64,000 nt of DNA from Sphingobacterium sp. UBA4616. Its GTDB lineage: Bacteria > Bacteroidota > Bacteroidia > Sphingobacteriales > Sphingobacteriaceae. Positions 32,140 to 41,124 of the stretch are shown here, piece after piece. How positions within the stretch are numbered: the first letter of the stretch is position 1; every line of letters begins with the position of its first letter. Location: the NCBI GenBank assembly GCA_002386525.1, contig DGIS01000010.1, forward strand, positions 62,001 to 126,000, in the 5' to 3' direction. Below the pieces are notes generated by a model. It worked only from the letters and a program-made list of their open reading frames with translations. It was not told where the DNA came from and did no database searches. Position numbers and translations under genes: made by a program.

Positions 32140-32515
32140 TGAGAAGCCTTTTCTATTAATTATTCTTCTACAAATTTGTGGTTTTGATTTGAAATTGTGA
32201 GATGGTTCTCATAGTTTGACAATTGACAGATGAAATGATGACATGCTCCCAGAATGAGTCCGTATCAAACTATCAAAACTCTAGAAAGATGGGACAATCT
32301 AGATTAGAAAAGAGTTGGGAACAACAAAACGAACAACTCAGATAGACCTATCTAAAGCATTCATCTTATAATTATATTCGAAATGCTTATCATCGGAAAA
32401 ATTGCCGATGAACTATTATTATACGGCTTTTGGCTACAATCAGTCCGGCTTTTGGCTAAATCATCATTGAACTATTATTCTAATTTTGCTTGATATTAAA
32501 ACAAAAAAAATACGT
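32140..32515. other. Divergent intergenic region with AraC-type sites
   Basis: No gene is visible. It must hold the promoters of the leftward LLM gene and the rightward SDR gene. The 13-bp direct repeats near its right end are listed separately. A further short repeat, GAACTATTATT, occurs at about 32410 and 32470. The imperfect palindrome ATCATCGGAAAAATTGCCGAT lies just before the repeats. Confidence 0.45.
32424..32458 (+). promoter_or_regulatory. Two 13-bp direct repeats, probable AraC-family operator
   Basis: CGGCTTTTGGCTA occurs at 32424-32436 and again at 32446-32458, identical and 22 bases apart, about two helical turns. Tandem direct sites with this spacing are the standard target of AraC-family activators. 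The sites lie 58-92 bases before the SDR start, and an AraC regulator gene follows the SDR gene. Confidence 0.6.
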
Positions 32516-33280
32516 ATGTTATCAAAAAACAAAATTGCAGTCGTAACAGGTGGAAGCCGGGGTTTGGGAAAAGACATGGTGCTCAGTCTTGCGAAGAATG
32601 GGCTAGATATCATTTTTACCTACAACAATCAAAAAGAAGCTGCCGATGAAGTAGTAAAACAAATTAAGGACTTAGGGCGCCAGGGAATTGCGATGAAGCT
32701 TGATGTTTCAAAATCTTCTGGTTTTGATGTATTTGTGGAAAATCTGACAGCTGAATTGCAGTCCCATTTCGACACGGACAAGTTTGACTTTCTTATCAAT
32801 AACGCCGGTTTTATGCTTCATGCTGAGTATGAAAATGTAACTGAAGAGGAATTTATAGAAATGGAAAATGTACACTTTAAAGGGCCGTTTTTCCTTACCC
32901 AAAAACTGCTTCCTCAAATCAATAACTTCGGAGGTATTGTAAATGTCTCTTCCGGTATTACGCGTTTTACCACCCCCGGTTTTGCAGTTTATGCCGCGTT
33001 TAAAAGTGCTATGGAAACGTTGACAAAATTTCAGGCCAAAGAATTAGGAAGCAGAAACATCAGAGCCAATGTCATTGCACCAGGACCGATTGAGACCGAT
33101 ATTATGGGGGGCGCTGTTCGTGATAATACAGAGATGAATAAGCATCTGGCCTCTCAGACTGCATTGGGAAGAGTCGGGATTCCGGAAGATATCGGTGGCG
33201 TTGTGGCTTTTTTATGCAGCGATGCTGCCGGTTATATCACTGCACAGCGTATCGAGATCTCGGGAGGATCAAATCTTTGA
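32516..33280 (+). CDS. SDR family NAD(P)-dependent oxidoreductase
   Basis: A 254-residue classical short-chain dehydrogenase. It has TGGSRGLGK for the cofactor, NNAG, the catalytic Ser in NVSSGI, YAAFK (YxxxK) and the IAPGPIETDI block. I start at MLSKNKIAVVTGG; an upstream TTG would add ten poorly fitting residues. Substrate is unknown. It lies downstream of the AraC-type direct repeats and upstream of the AraC gene, suggesting an inducible unit. Confidence 0.9.
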   Translation: MLSKNKIAVVTGGSRGLGKDMVLSLAKNGLDIIFTYNNQKEAADEVVKQIKDLGRQGIAMKLDVSKSSGFDVFVENLTAELQSHFDTDKFDFLINNAGFMLHAEYENVTEEEFIEMENVHFKGPFFLTQKLLPQINNFGGIVNVSSGITRFTTPGFAVYAAFKSAMETLTKFQAKELGSRNIRANVIAPGPIETDIMGGAVRDNTEMNKHLASQTALGRVGIPEDIGGVVAFLCSDAAGYITAQRIEISGGSNL

Positions 33281-33384
33281 TAACCGAATCAAGGATATTT
33301 AAATGGTGTAGTCATTACAGGCATCACTATTTAGTTAGGTAAGAGTAAAACCGCCAACTCTCCATAAATTTTAAATTTGCATAT

Positions 33385-34308
33385 ATGAAAATTGTAAGAA
33401 TAAAATCGATTACGGAATACCACCGCTTGAGGGGGCTACCCAAACCTGCGCATCCGCTAATAAGCCTGGTTGAATATTCACAGTTGCAGCTTCCCGAAAA
33501 CATCGGTAAGGTGAATATTGTCATGGATTTTTATTCGATTGCTTTAAAGCGAGATGTCGGGACAAAGCTCTACTATGGTCAGCAAATTTATGATTTTGAT
33601 GAAGGATTGATGTTCTTTATTGCACCAGGCCAGGTTTTCAGGATAGAAAGAAGTCCGGATTCATCTGGCAGCAAGTGCAGCGAGGGCAGCGGTTATCTAT
33701 TGCAGGTCCATCCTGATTTTTTTTGGGGACATCCTTTATCTAAAAATATTAAAGATTACTCCTTTTTCGATTATTCGATTCATGAAGCACTGTTCCTTTA
33801 TAGTAAGGAAGAACAAACCATCCTTAATATTATGGAGAATATCAGAGAGGAATATCATGCGAATATTGATCGCTACTCTCAGGGCATCATCGACGCTCAG
33901 ATCGAATTGTTGCTCAAATTCTGTGAGCGCTTTTACAACCGGCAGTTCATTACAAGAAAAATCAGCAGCCATCAAATGCTTGCCAAAGTAGAAAACTTTC
34001 TGAATTCCTTTTTCTCAGATGACGAGCGGCCTGACCGTGGACTTCTTTCGGTAAAAACCGTCGCCGATGCCATGAATGTTTCTCCTGATTATCTGAGCGG
34101 TCTGCTGAAACAGCTCACTGGCAAAAATGCTCAGGAGCACATACATCAGAAATTGATCGAAAAAGCAAAAGAGAGGTTATCCACCACCAATCTGTCCGTA
34201 ACTGAAATCGCTTATGAATTGGGATTTGAGCATCCTCAGTCTTTCAGCAAACTTTTCAAGACAAAGACGAAACTTTCGCCATTGAGTTTTCGAAGGTCAT
34301 TTAATTAA
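33385..34308 (+). CDS. AraC family transcriptional regulator
   Basis: A 307-residue regulator. The N-terminal 170 residues look like a cupin-type sensing domain; the last 100 hold the two helix-turn-helix motifs (VKTVADAMNVSPDYLSGLLK and VTEIAYELGFEHPQSFSKLF), ending in the usual KLSPLSFR. It is encoded about 100 bases after the SDR gene in the same direction. The direct repeats before that gene are its likely target. Confidence 0.9.
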   Translation: MKIVRIKSITEYHRLRGLPKPAHPLISLVEYSQLQLPENIGKVNIVMDFYSIALKRDVGTKLYYGQQIYDFDEGLMFFIAPGQVFRIERSPDSSGSKCSEGSGYLLQVHPDFFWGHPLSKNIKDYSFFDYSIHEALFLYSKEEQTILNIMENIREEYHANIDRYSQGIIDAQIELLLKFCERFYNRQFITRKISSHQMLAKVENFLNSFFSDDERPDRGLLSVKTVADAMNVSPDYLSGLLKQLTGKNAQEHIHQKLIEKAKERLSTTNLSVTEIAYELGFEHPQSFSKLFKTKTKLSPLSFRRSFN

Positions 34309-34346
34309 AAGATGCTTGAAATTACAATGATTAGTTTATATAAAAA

Positions 34347-34374
34347 AGCCGACTGTCTTCAAAAACAGCCGGCT
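34347..34374 (-). terminator. Leftward intrinsic terminator
   Basis: Read on the minus strand, AGCCGGCTGT pairs with ACAGTCGGCT over an 8-base loop, with one mismatch, followed by TTTTTT. It is 300 bases beyond the MFS gene stop and may have belonged to the hydrolase fragment just before it. Confidence 0.6.
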
Positions 34375-34418
34375 CGAGTGAAAGAACCTTAAAACTTTTA
34401 AATACAGCTAAATACTCA

Positions 34419-34550
34419 TCATTTATAGCACGTGCTTTTTAAATACCTATCTTTAAGATTTCCTTCATAGATTTTACTCTGCGGTAATGCCCCGTCGATT
34501 ACGAATTCGGAGACAGTAGAATAGCTTGCTGCGCAGTAAGCAAAATTTCC
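34419..34550 (-). pseudogene. Fragment of an alpha/beta-hydrolase-type C-terminus
   Basis: One minus-strand frame reads FAYCAASYSTVSEFVIDGAL, then PQSKIYEGNLKDRYLKSTCY and stop. The pattern of Cys, then V/F-rich helix, then DGxLP and a final Cys resembles the TAP-like tail of alpha/beta hydrolases. No start or upstream domain is present, and a terminator follows. It is probably the surviving end of a deleted gene. Confidence 0.3.
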
Positions 34551-34679
34551 AGACAACCCAACCTGCGGCAGATGATATCTTTACTATAAAAGTCACGGTG
34601 ATTTACCGATATAAAAGATGGTGCCAATCTCTCGCAAACCGATAGTCTTTAAGACTAAGTTACGATTTGTTAAAAAAAA

Positions 34680-35888
34680 TTACTTTTCATTTTTAAAAGC
34701 CAACATAGACATAACAGCTCCAATACCTGCAATAAGTCCAAATAACTTAAAACTAGTGTTCAATCCAATGTTCACTATAAGACTGAAACCTAAACTACCC
34801 AATCCGTATCCCATAAACATTACAAAAGCAAACAATCCAATGGCGACGCCTTTCTGTTTAGAAAGGGTTGTAATAATTCCCGCAAATAGCGGATGTGTCA
34901 TATCAAATCCTAGCGATAGCGTTGCTATAAAAATACATGATAGTGTCAATGTATAGTTCATCCCCAACAAATAAGCCGACAGCGCACCCACGCAAATACC
35001 TATGGGAATTATTCGATTACGCCCATATTTATCAGCGAGCTTACCTATAAAAGGTCCAAACAACAATCCTGGTATGCCATACCCTAGCAAAGCCAATCCC
35101 ACACCTTCTTCATTTAAATGATAGTTCTTGAAAAAGAAATACCCCGTCCACGCAAATACTCCACTATGAAACATAGAATTAAAAAGTACAAACATGTAAG
35201 TTCGCCAACCTCTTGGCAGTAGAATAATATTCTTGTAATTCTTAATCGTATTCGTCAAGCTGAACTCTTTTTCAGATTGGTCCTGAACAAAATTTTTATG
35301 ATTGATCAGCAAAACGACCAAAATCAATAAACTAACCAAAGCAACGATCCAAAATAACATCTGCCATCCAACAAATGCAGTTAACAACGCTCCCGAGCTC
35401 GAACCAAAAGCTGTACCAGCGGCCATAAATCCAAAAAAAACACCTAGTGCATGCCCCCTCTTTTCATAAGGAAATTGATCTCCTATCCAACCAATCGTTG
35501 TAGGAGCTACCCCTCCTGCTATTATACCGGTCAACAACCTCAGAATGAGCATTTGATCGATAGTGTTCACAAAACCTGTAAAACCTGTCATCAATATAAA
35601 GCCGATCATGGAAAATATAATTATGGGAAATCGCCCATATTTATCTGACAAAGGGGCGTATATTAGAGTAGATAGTCCATAGCTTAACAAATATGCAGGC
35701 TCGATAAAACTTACATAACGAACAGACACACCGAAGAGTGAAGAAAGCTGAGGTAAGATCGGTGCTACCATAAATCCCTGAAAGAAAACTATAAAAGTCC
35801 CCAGCGATAAAATTACCACTAAGGTCATTGTCGGCCTTGCTTTTTTTATTTGAGAAAGTGTGTCCTGAATTACTTTATCTGTATTCAT
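34680..35888 (-). CDS. MFS transporter
   Basis: A 402-residue 12-helix permease of the drug/metabolite (DHA1-like) type. After the first helix come YLLSYGLSTLIYAPLSDKYG (motif A, DKYGR), then RLLTGIIAGG and, after the central loop, GKLADKYGRNRI (second motif A). I start at MNTDKV rather than a TTG nine codons earlier. Substrate is unknown; an efflux role is likely. It is isolated from neighbours by long gaps. Confidence 0.88.
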   Translation of the reverse strand: MNTDKVIQDTLSQIKKARPTMTLVVILSLGTFIVFFQGFMVAPILPQLSSLFGVSVRYVSFIEPAYLLSYGLSTLIYAPLSDKYGRFPIIIFSMIGFILMTGFTGFVNTIDQMLILRLLTGIIAGGVAPTTIGWIGDQFPYEKRGHALGVFFGFMAAGTAFGSSSGALLTAFVGWQMLFWIVALVSLLILVVLLINHKNFVQDQSEKEFSLTNTIKNYKNIILLPRGWRTYMFVLFNSMFHSGVFAWTGYFFFKNYHLNEEGVGLALLGYGIPGLLFGPFIGKLADKYGRNRIIPIGICVGALSAYLLGMNYTLTLSCIFIATLSLGFDMTHPLFAGIITTLSKQKGVAIGLFAFVMFMGYGLGSLGFSLIVNIGLNTSFKLFGLIAGIGAVMSMLAFKNEK

Positions 35889-36054
35889 TTTTGAAAAATA
35901 TATTTTATATCGCAAATAAAATAAAGAATGACATGACTATAGCATTACAGAAACTGACTGATTAACTAGTACAGTTTGTAATAAAGAACTGCTTACAAAA
36001 GGATATTTACAATAACTTTATCAGAAAAAATAGGCGCTTGATAAATGATTGATA

Positions 36055-37968
36055 TCATTGCTTGTTTTTGCTCATCATAAAGTTGTGATGTAATTTCCTG
36101 ATATGCGCTAGGATCGATTTTTTGCCATACCCATACTTTTCATGGATTTGCTGTTGCGTGCCTTGCGAGGCAAAGGTATTTGGCAGACCAAGGCGCTTTA
36201 TGACAGATGAATAACCGTGCTCGACCATAAACTCCATTACGCCGCTCCCCACACCTCCGACAATACAGCCGTCTTCTATTGTAACGACAACTGAAAACTT
36301 TTGGAATACTTGATGTAATATATCTTCATCCAGCGGTTTGAAGAACCTTAGATCATAATGTGCTATTTCTATATGGTCAAGGGCAAGCTCCTCGCATACC
36401 GCTATTGCATATTGTCCGATAGGACCAAGAGAAAGTATTGCGATGTCATCACCATCTCTTATCTTCTGCCCTTTTCCTATTTCCAATTTCCTAAAGGAAG
36501 AATCAGTATCAGTACTTATACCATTTCCCTTAGGGTAACGGATAGCAAAAGGGCCTTCTTCCTCTTTTTCTTGAGCAGTGTACAGAAGATTTCTGAAATC
36601 TTCCAGATTAATTGGCGAAGCGCCTATAATATTGGGTACACACCGAAGAAAAGATATATCAAAAGCACCATGATGAGTTGGCCCGTCGGGACCAACAACT
36701 CCTGCCCTGTCGATGCAAAAAATAATATTTAACTTTTGTAGTGCAGCGTCATGGATAACTTGATCGTAGGCTCGCTGTAAAAAAGTAGAATATATCGTGC
36801 AGAACGGTATTAATCCGTCGGCGGCCAGACCAGCGGAAAAAGTAACGGCATGTTGCTCTGCGATCCCTACGTCAAAAACGCGATCAGGCATTTCCTTCTT
36901 CATTGTGGTAAGCGCACTTCCGGACATCATAGCGGGGGTTATGGCAATAATACGTTTGTTTTTTCGGGCGAGCTTTACTAATGTCTCACAGAATACCTCC
37001 TGAAAAGTTTTCATATTATGCTGCTTTATGTCCTGTAATCTTTCCCCTGTCTGCTTATCGAACTTACCCGTCGCGTGCCAGTTCGCCTGATCTGTCAATG
37101 CCGGCAGATATCCTTTGCCTTTGACAGTGACACAATGCAATATTTTGGGACCAGGTATATACTTAAGCTTTTGTAATAGGCTAGTCAGCTTTTGAATATC
37201 GTGTCCATTTACAGGTCCAAAATACCTAATATTTAAAGCTTCAAAAAGATTGCTATAATCTAAAATACCGGATTTGATTATTTTTTCAAGCTTCCTGATC
37301 TTCGTAAGCGGCCAATCGTTATTTTGACCAATGAGTAACAACAATTTTTTAATATGTGATTTCAGCATATTATACTGTTTTCCTGCGGTTAAGCCCGTAA
37401 GATACTGTTGTAGCGCCCCCGTATTGGCATCGATTGACATATTATTGTCGTTTAATATGATCAGCATATTGGCTTTTTCAAATCCGGCATTGTTCAATCC
37501 TTCAAAGGCCAATCCCGCTGTCATAGCTCCATCCCCTATTACAGCGATATGTTGACGGTCATTTTCATTGCGATACCTTGCGGCGCAGGCCATACCCAAC
37601 ATCGCAGAAATAGATGTTGAGGAATGTCCAGTCCCAAAAGCGTCAAATTCGCTTTCTTCTCTCGATGGAAAACCGCTGATCCCTCCCTCCATTCTATTGG
37701 TATGGAAAATGCCTCTTCGTCCCGTGATCAGCTTATGTGGGTAGGCCTGATGCCCTACGTCCCAAACAATTTTATCCGTCGGCGTATTAAATACATAATG
37801 CAGCGCCACGGTAAGCTCTACAACGCCAAGGCTTGAACTAAAATGACCTCCATTTAATGAAATATGGTCGATGAGGAAAGACCGTAGATCTTCACAGAAG
37901 TCAGTTAATGAAGTCGTGGGTAGATTTCGTAAGTCCTGGGGTATATTGATATTATAGTTTAATGCCAT
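36055..37968 (-). CDS. dxs: 1-deoxy-D-xylulose-5-phosphate synthase
   Basis: A 637-residue thiamine-diphosphate enzyme joining pyruvate and glyceraldehyde-3-phosphate into DXP for isoprenoid, thiamine and PLP synthesis. Visible blocks are SSLGVVELTVALHYVF, DVGHQAYPHK, the TPP motif GDGAMTAG...NDNNMSI, FCTIYSTFLQRAYDQVIHD and DRAGVVGPDGPTHHG. I start at MALNYNINIP; the 19 residues before it in a TTG-start frame are not family-like. It is divergent from a MocR-type regulator 75 bases away, an unusual partner for dxs. Confidence 0.93.
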   Translation of the reverse strand: MALNYNINIPQDLRNLPTTSLTDFCEDLRSFLIDHISLNGGHFSSSLGVVELTVALHYVFNTPTDKIVWDVGHQAYPHKLITGRRGIFHTNRMEGGISGFPSREESEFDAFGTGHSSTSISAMLGMACAARYRNENDRQHIAVIGDGAMTAGLAFEGLNNAGFEKANMLIILNDNNMSIDANTGALQQYLTGLTAGKQYNMLKSHIKKLLLLIGQNNDWPLTKIRKLEKIIKSGILDYSNLFEALNIRYFGPVNGHDIQKLTSLLQKLKYIPGPKILHCVTVKGKGYLPALTDQANWHATGKFDKQTGERLQDIKQHNMKTFQEVFCETLVKLARKNKRIIAITPAMMSGSALTTMKKEMPDRVFDVGIAEQHAVTFSAGLAADGLIPFCTIYSTFLQRAYDQVIHDAALQKLNIIFCIDRAGVVGPDGPTHHGAFDISFLRCVPNIIGASPINLEDFRNLLYTAQEKEEEGPFAIRYPKGNGISTDTDSSFRKLEIGKGQKIRDGDDIAILSLGPIGQYAIAVCEELALDHIEIAHYDLRFFKPLDEDILHQVFQKFSVVVTIEDGCIVGGVGSGVMEFMVEHGYSSVIKRLGLPNTFASQGTQQQIHEKYGYGKKSILAHIRKLHHNFMMSKNKQ

Positions 37969-38006
37969 TTTGTTAGTTTTCTCAAAATTAAAAGTATTAA
38001 ATTTGG

Positions 38007-38045
38007 AATACAGATACAGTTTCAATAAAAACTACCAATACAGAT
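38007..38045. promoter_or_regulatory. Repeated AATACAGAT, candidate MocR operator
   Basis: AATACAGAT occurs at 38007-38015 and 38037-38045, 30 bases apart, in the 75-bp gap between dxs and the MocR gene. The second copy overlaps the MocR start codon. MocR/GntR proteins often bind direct repeats. A reversed ATCTGTA also lies just after the MocR stop (39452). Confidence 0.45.
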
Positions 38046-39450
38046 GAAGTCGTATAAATTCGAGGTATTCACTACCATTATAGAAAAAAACATCAAGGAA
38101 GGGCTTTTCAAGCCGGGCCATAAATTGCCTTCCGTGCGAGAGATTAAAGAACAATATCATATTAGTATCAGTACTGTACAGGATGGTTACGAACATCTTA
38201 TCATAAGCGGTTTAGTAGAAAGTATACCAAAATCGGGATATTATGTCAGTAACAGACCAGAAACAAAGCACGAGTCTGTAAAAACCAGACACCTTCCTGT
38301 GGTTAGAGACGCTATCTTTAAAAATAATCTTGCGCTCACGACTTCGCTGCGAATGGGAAGGAAAATATCTGAGTTCAACGTGGCGGCTCCCGGTGATTTA
38401 TTGATTCCTCAAAAATTGTTGCTTCGTACGATGCAGCAGGTGATTCGGGATCAGGGAGCTGGGATACTACGCTATTATCAATCGAATGGCTTGCCTGCGC
38501 TAAAAGAGGCTATCATTGAGCGTGCTGCCGGTTACCAAACAATCTTTAATCCTCACGAACTGATCATTACTGATGGCGCGTTGCAGGCATTGTATATCGC
38601 TCTGGCTTCTACTTGTGATACAGGGGACGTAATCGCGGTAGAAAGCCCTTGTGTGTTTTCGGTATTGGAAGTTATCAAGGTGCTAAAACTGAGAATAATC
38701 GAAATTCCTGTTGACCGAAAAAATGGTTTTGACACAGATCTGTTTAAAAAGGCTTGCGAAAAAAATACTGTTAAAGCGGTCATCGTCACACCCAACTTCC
38801 ATAATCCTACTGGAGTATTACTGAGTGATGAACAAAAATTAATGCTGCTGACAATCGCCAGGTTCCACAATGTGGCAGTTATCGAGAACGATATATATGG
38901 TGACCTGCATTTTCAGGGACACAGACCCACCACAATTAAAAGCTTTGATGATAGTGGATTGGTTTTAACTTATGCATCATACGCAAAAACACTTGCTCCG
39001 GGAATAAGGCTTGGATGGCTAAGCGCTGGAAAATTTGTTGAGCGCGCCGAGCAGGTAAAATTTACTTTGGGAAGTACAGTATCTCCATTGTATCAAGAAA
39101 CGGTCAGTCGATTGGTTAGTGGTAGTAGCTATGACCGGCATGTTAGGGCTTTCAGAATGCAATTGGCCAAGAACGCACATTTGGCAATCAATCTGATTTC
39201 CAAATATTTTCCCGAAAACACATATATCGCAACACCTACGGGTGGGTATAATCTATGGGTAAAAATGCCGGAGGAAATCGATATGAGTTACTTTTATGAT
39301 CAATGTGAAAAAATTGGAGTGAGATTTACACCAGGATACACCTTTTCTTTTTCGGATACTTTTAACAAGTATTTCAGGGTAGTTATTGCTGACACTTTCT
39401 CTCCAAAACGGATTGAAGCAATTAGGCTTGTTGGACAGCTGTTATTATAG
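38044..39450 (+). CDS. MocR-type GntR/aminotransferase fusion regulator
   Basis: A 468-residue protein: an N-terminal GntR winged helix (FKPGHKLPSVREIKEQYHIS) of about 75 residues, a linker, then a full fold-type I aminotransferase domain with ITDGALQALYIAL, VIVTPNFHNPTG and the PLP-binding Lys in SYAKTLAPGIRLGW. MocR proteins sense PLP or amino-PLP adducts. Its promoter region is shared with dxs. In Bacteroidota DXP also feeds PLP synthesis through PdxJ, so control of dxs by a PLP sensor is plausible, but that is inference. Confidence 0.88.
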   Translation: MKSYKFEVFTTIIEKNIKEGLFKPGHKLPSVREIKEQYHISISTVQDGYEHLIISGLVESIPKSGYYVSNRPETKHESVKTRHLPVVRDAIFKNNLALTTSLRMGRKISEFNVAAPGDLLIPQKLLLRTMQQVIRDQGAGILRYYQSNGLPALKEAIIERAAGYQTIFNPHELIITDGALQALYIALASTCDTGDVIAVESPCVFSVLEVIKVLKLRIIEIPVDRKNGFDTDLFKKACEKNTVKAVIVTPNFHNPTGVLLSDEQKLMLLTIARFHNVAVIENDIYGDLHFQGHRPTTIKSFDDSGLVLTYASYAKTLAPGIRLGWLSAGKFVERAEQVKFTLGSTVSPLYQETVSRLVSGSSYDRHVRAFRMQLAKNAHLAINLISKYFPENTYIATPTGGYNLWVKMPEEIDMSYFYDQCEKIGVRFTPGYTFSFSDTFNKYFRVVIADTFSPKRIEAIRLVGQLLL

Positions 39451-39473
39451 TATCTGTACTGTATATTTTTTAG

Positions 39474-39596
39474 CACTTTAGCACTAATGCATTACCACTC
39501 GGTACGTCTTATGCGGTTTGGGCAGGCATTGGAGATATAGAGACAGGCATACTTTGGTGGGAGAAACGCCCACTGACAAAAAAGAAAGGCCGCTGA
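39474..39596 (+). pseudogene. SMR multidrug transporter fragment
   Basis: The frame reads ALPLGTSYAVWAGIG, the signature of small multidrug resistance proteins (EmrE/SugE/QacE), followed by unrelated-looking DIETGILWWEKRPL and a stop. It has no start codon and lacks the first, third and fourth helices. It lies just after the MocR gene and ends 7 bases before the similarity of the opposite-strand HAD fragment. Confidence 0.55.
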
Positions 39597-39599
39597 TAG

Positions 39600-39695
39600 A
39601 CTTATAGCTACAGCGACTTCCTTTTCTGCGATTCTCCAAAAAGTTTCTGAATTGATCAACAGATTGTCCATGTCAACGATTATTGCCGCTACCAT
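39600..39695 (-). pseudogene. HAD phosphatase N-terminal fragment
   Basis: The frame starts MVAAIIVDMDNLLINSETFW and continues RIAEKEV, clearly the first 30 residues of a HAD-type sugar phosphatase (usual DMDGLLIDSEPxW). The nucleophile Asp is present but the usual Gly and second Asp region are altered (DNLLINSE). Similarity stops abruptly where the SMR fragment begins, so a deletion has joined two broken genes. Confidence 0.55.
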
Positions 39696-39712
39696 CAGCA
39701 GTTTTTTTCTTC

Positions 39713-40231
39713 CTAGTGACCGTTAATGTGGATCAGACAGACCGATGGCAGAGCGATTTGGTCGAATTCCCATGAACCGTCCTCTTTTTGAAACCCTTTG
39801 CTTTCAAAGAATTCGATCATGGGATTTCCAACATATTCATTGATCCAGATAGCATCTACATAGTTACATAATGATTGACATTTATGAAATAGTGATTCAA
39901 GAACTTCCGGATGCGTGAATTTTTTGAGCACCGAAAAATCGCCGATCCGTATCGCACGCATGTCTTTAAGTGATTGTGGCACATTGCCTCTGGAAGTAAC
40001 TTTTGCGTAACCCACTGCTTTCTCATCGACATATACGATTAGCCACTGGTTGGACATACTGTTCATTTCACTGATAAAGTACTTTCTGTCGTAATATTTC
40101 TCCATGTAAAGCTTTACAGACATCTTATCGACCATGGAACTGAATTTTTCCGAGGCCAGTTCATGTATTAAGTCCAGTAGCATATCTACAGTTTCGTCTG
40201 TTGCAAGTGCAAATTTGGTAAGTATATCCAT
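39713..40231 (-). CDS. GNAT family N-acetyltransferase
   Basis: A 172-residue GNAT-fold protein: QWLIVYVDEKAVGYAKV forms the central strands, IRIGDFSVLKKF the acetyl-CoA-side segment and NPMIEFFESKGFQKEDG the final helix and strand. The pyrophosphate-binding R/QxxGxG/A loop is weak, so acceptor and even activity are uncertain. It is transcribed away from the gene at 40483. Confidence 0.65.
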   Translation of the reverse strand: MDILTKFALATDETVDMLLDLIHELASEKFSSMVDKMSVKLYMEKYYDRKYFISEMNSMSNQWLIVYVDEKAVGYAKVTSRGNVPQSLKDMRAIRIGDFSVLKKFTHPEVLESLFHKCQSLCNYVDAIWINEYVGNPMIEFFESKGFQKEDGSWEFDQIALPSVCLIHINGH

Positions 40232-40482
40232 TGTATTCCTAAAATTTTAAACAAATCTATGGAAGTTTGGATCATCTGACACGGTACAACTTCCGTAAAT
40301 ACAGGCAGTACAGATCAATCCATGACGCCGATCCTTAAAGCAATGTTTGAATAACTTCTCTGTACCAGCATTGTACCAATATACTTTCGAATAATCTTGA
40401 GTTTCTTAATGCATATCTTTATCTTTATTCAATGTTTAAAAAGTGGGAAGGCTTCAGGAAGTTTAGATTTTTTATATAAACA

Positions 40483-41067
40483 ATGAAAGAAAAGGTAATT
40501 ACGGTTTCAAGTTATGGTATAGCATTACTGTCCGAGAATGCTGTTAGCACATTTTTAAAGGAAAATAAAATTAGGAGCAAAAAGCTCTTAAAAATTTTTC
40601 AAGAAAATCAATCTTTATATCTCGATTCACTAGCCAAAGGAGTTTGGATTCCAATTCTACCTGTTGATTCAATCAAATACCAAATTAAGACTTCAAACCT
40701 TGGCGAAGCTTTTGGGGATGAATGGGAAAAGACTTTAGAAGAAGATGGTTTCAACCTAAATGTATATGATAGCTTTTGGATTGCCAGTATAGGTCTTCTC
40801 TCCGATCTTGCTAAGGAGAGTTTCGAAGCGGAAAGCATTTTCTATGAAACTTTGGATGGCGACAAGCTTTATCAGGGTTTCAAGTTTCGGTACCCTTCCG
40901 GAAAATACACTGTTAAGATCGAGGGCTATAGACGCCGCATTGAAAAGGCATTTCCTGAGCCGAATTTTGGCTATTTATTTAGCTTAGATAAGGTCGATGA
41001 ATTTTGTGGATATAAAGATCCCAGGGAGGATGATAACTATTTTTTTAACGTTGCGCAGATTAAATAA
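40483..41067 (+). CDS. Unknown soluble protein (194 aa)
   Basis: It has no recognised domain, signal peptide or membrane segment. Features are a Lys-rich start, GDEWEKTLEEDGFNLNVYDS in the centre and RIEKAFPEPNFGYLFSL near the end. The composition resembles polymorphic-toxin immunity proteins, but no toxin gene is near. It is a single-gene unit, convergent with the lipoprotein gene to its right. Confidence 0.5.
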   Translation: MKEKVITVSSYGIALLSENAVSTFLKENKIRSKKLLKIFQENQSLYLDSLAKGVWIPILPVDSIKYQIKTSNLGEAFGDEWEKTLEEDGFNLNVYDSFWIASIGLLSDLAKESFEAESIFYETLDGDKLYQGFKFRYPSGKYTVKIEGYRRRIEKAFPEPNFGYLFSLDKVDEFCGYKDPREDDNYFFNVAQIK

Positions 41068-41124
41068 ACTCCTTTATTAATGATTAATCGTCTTGCTTAG
41101 AATCGCAGGAAAAAATGTGATTTA

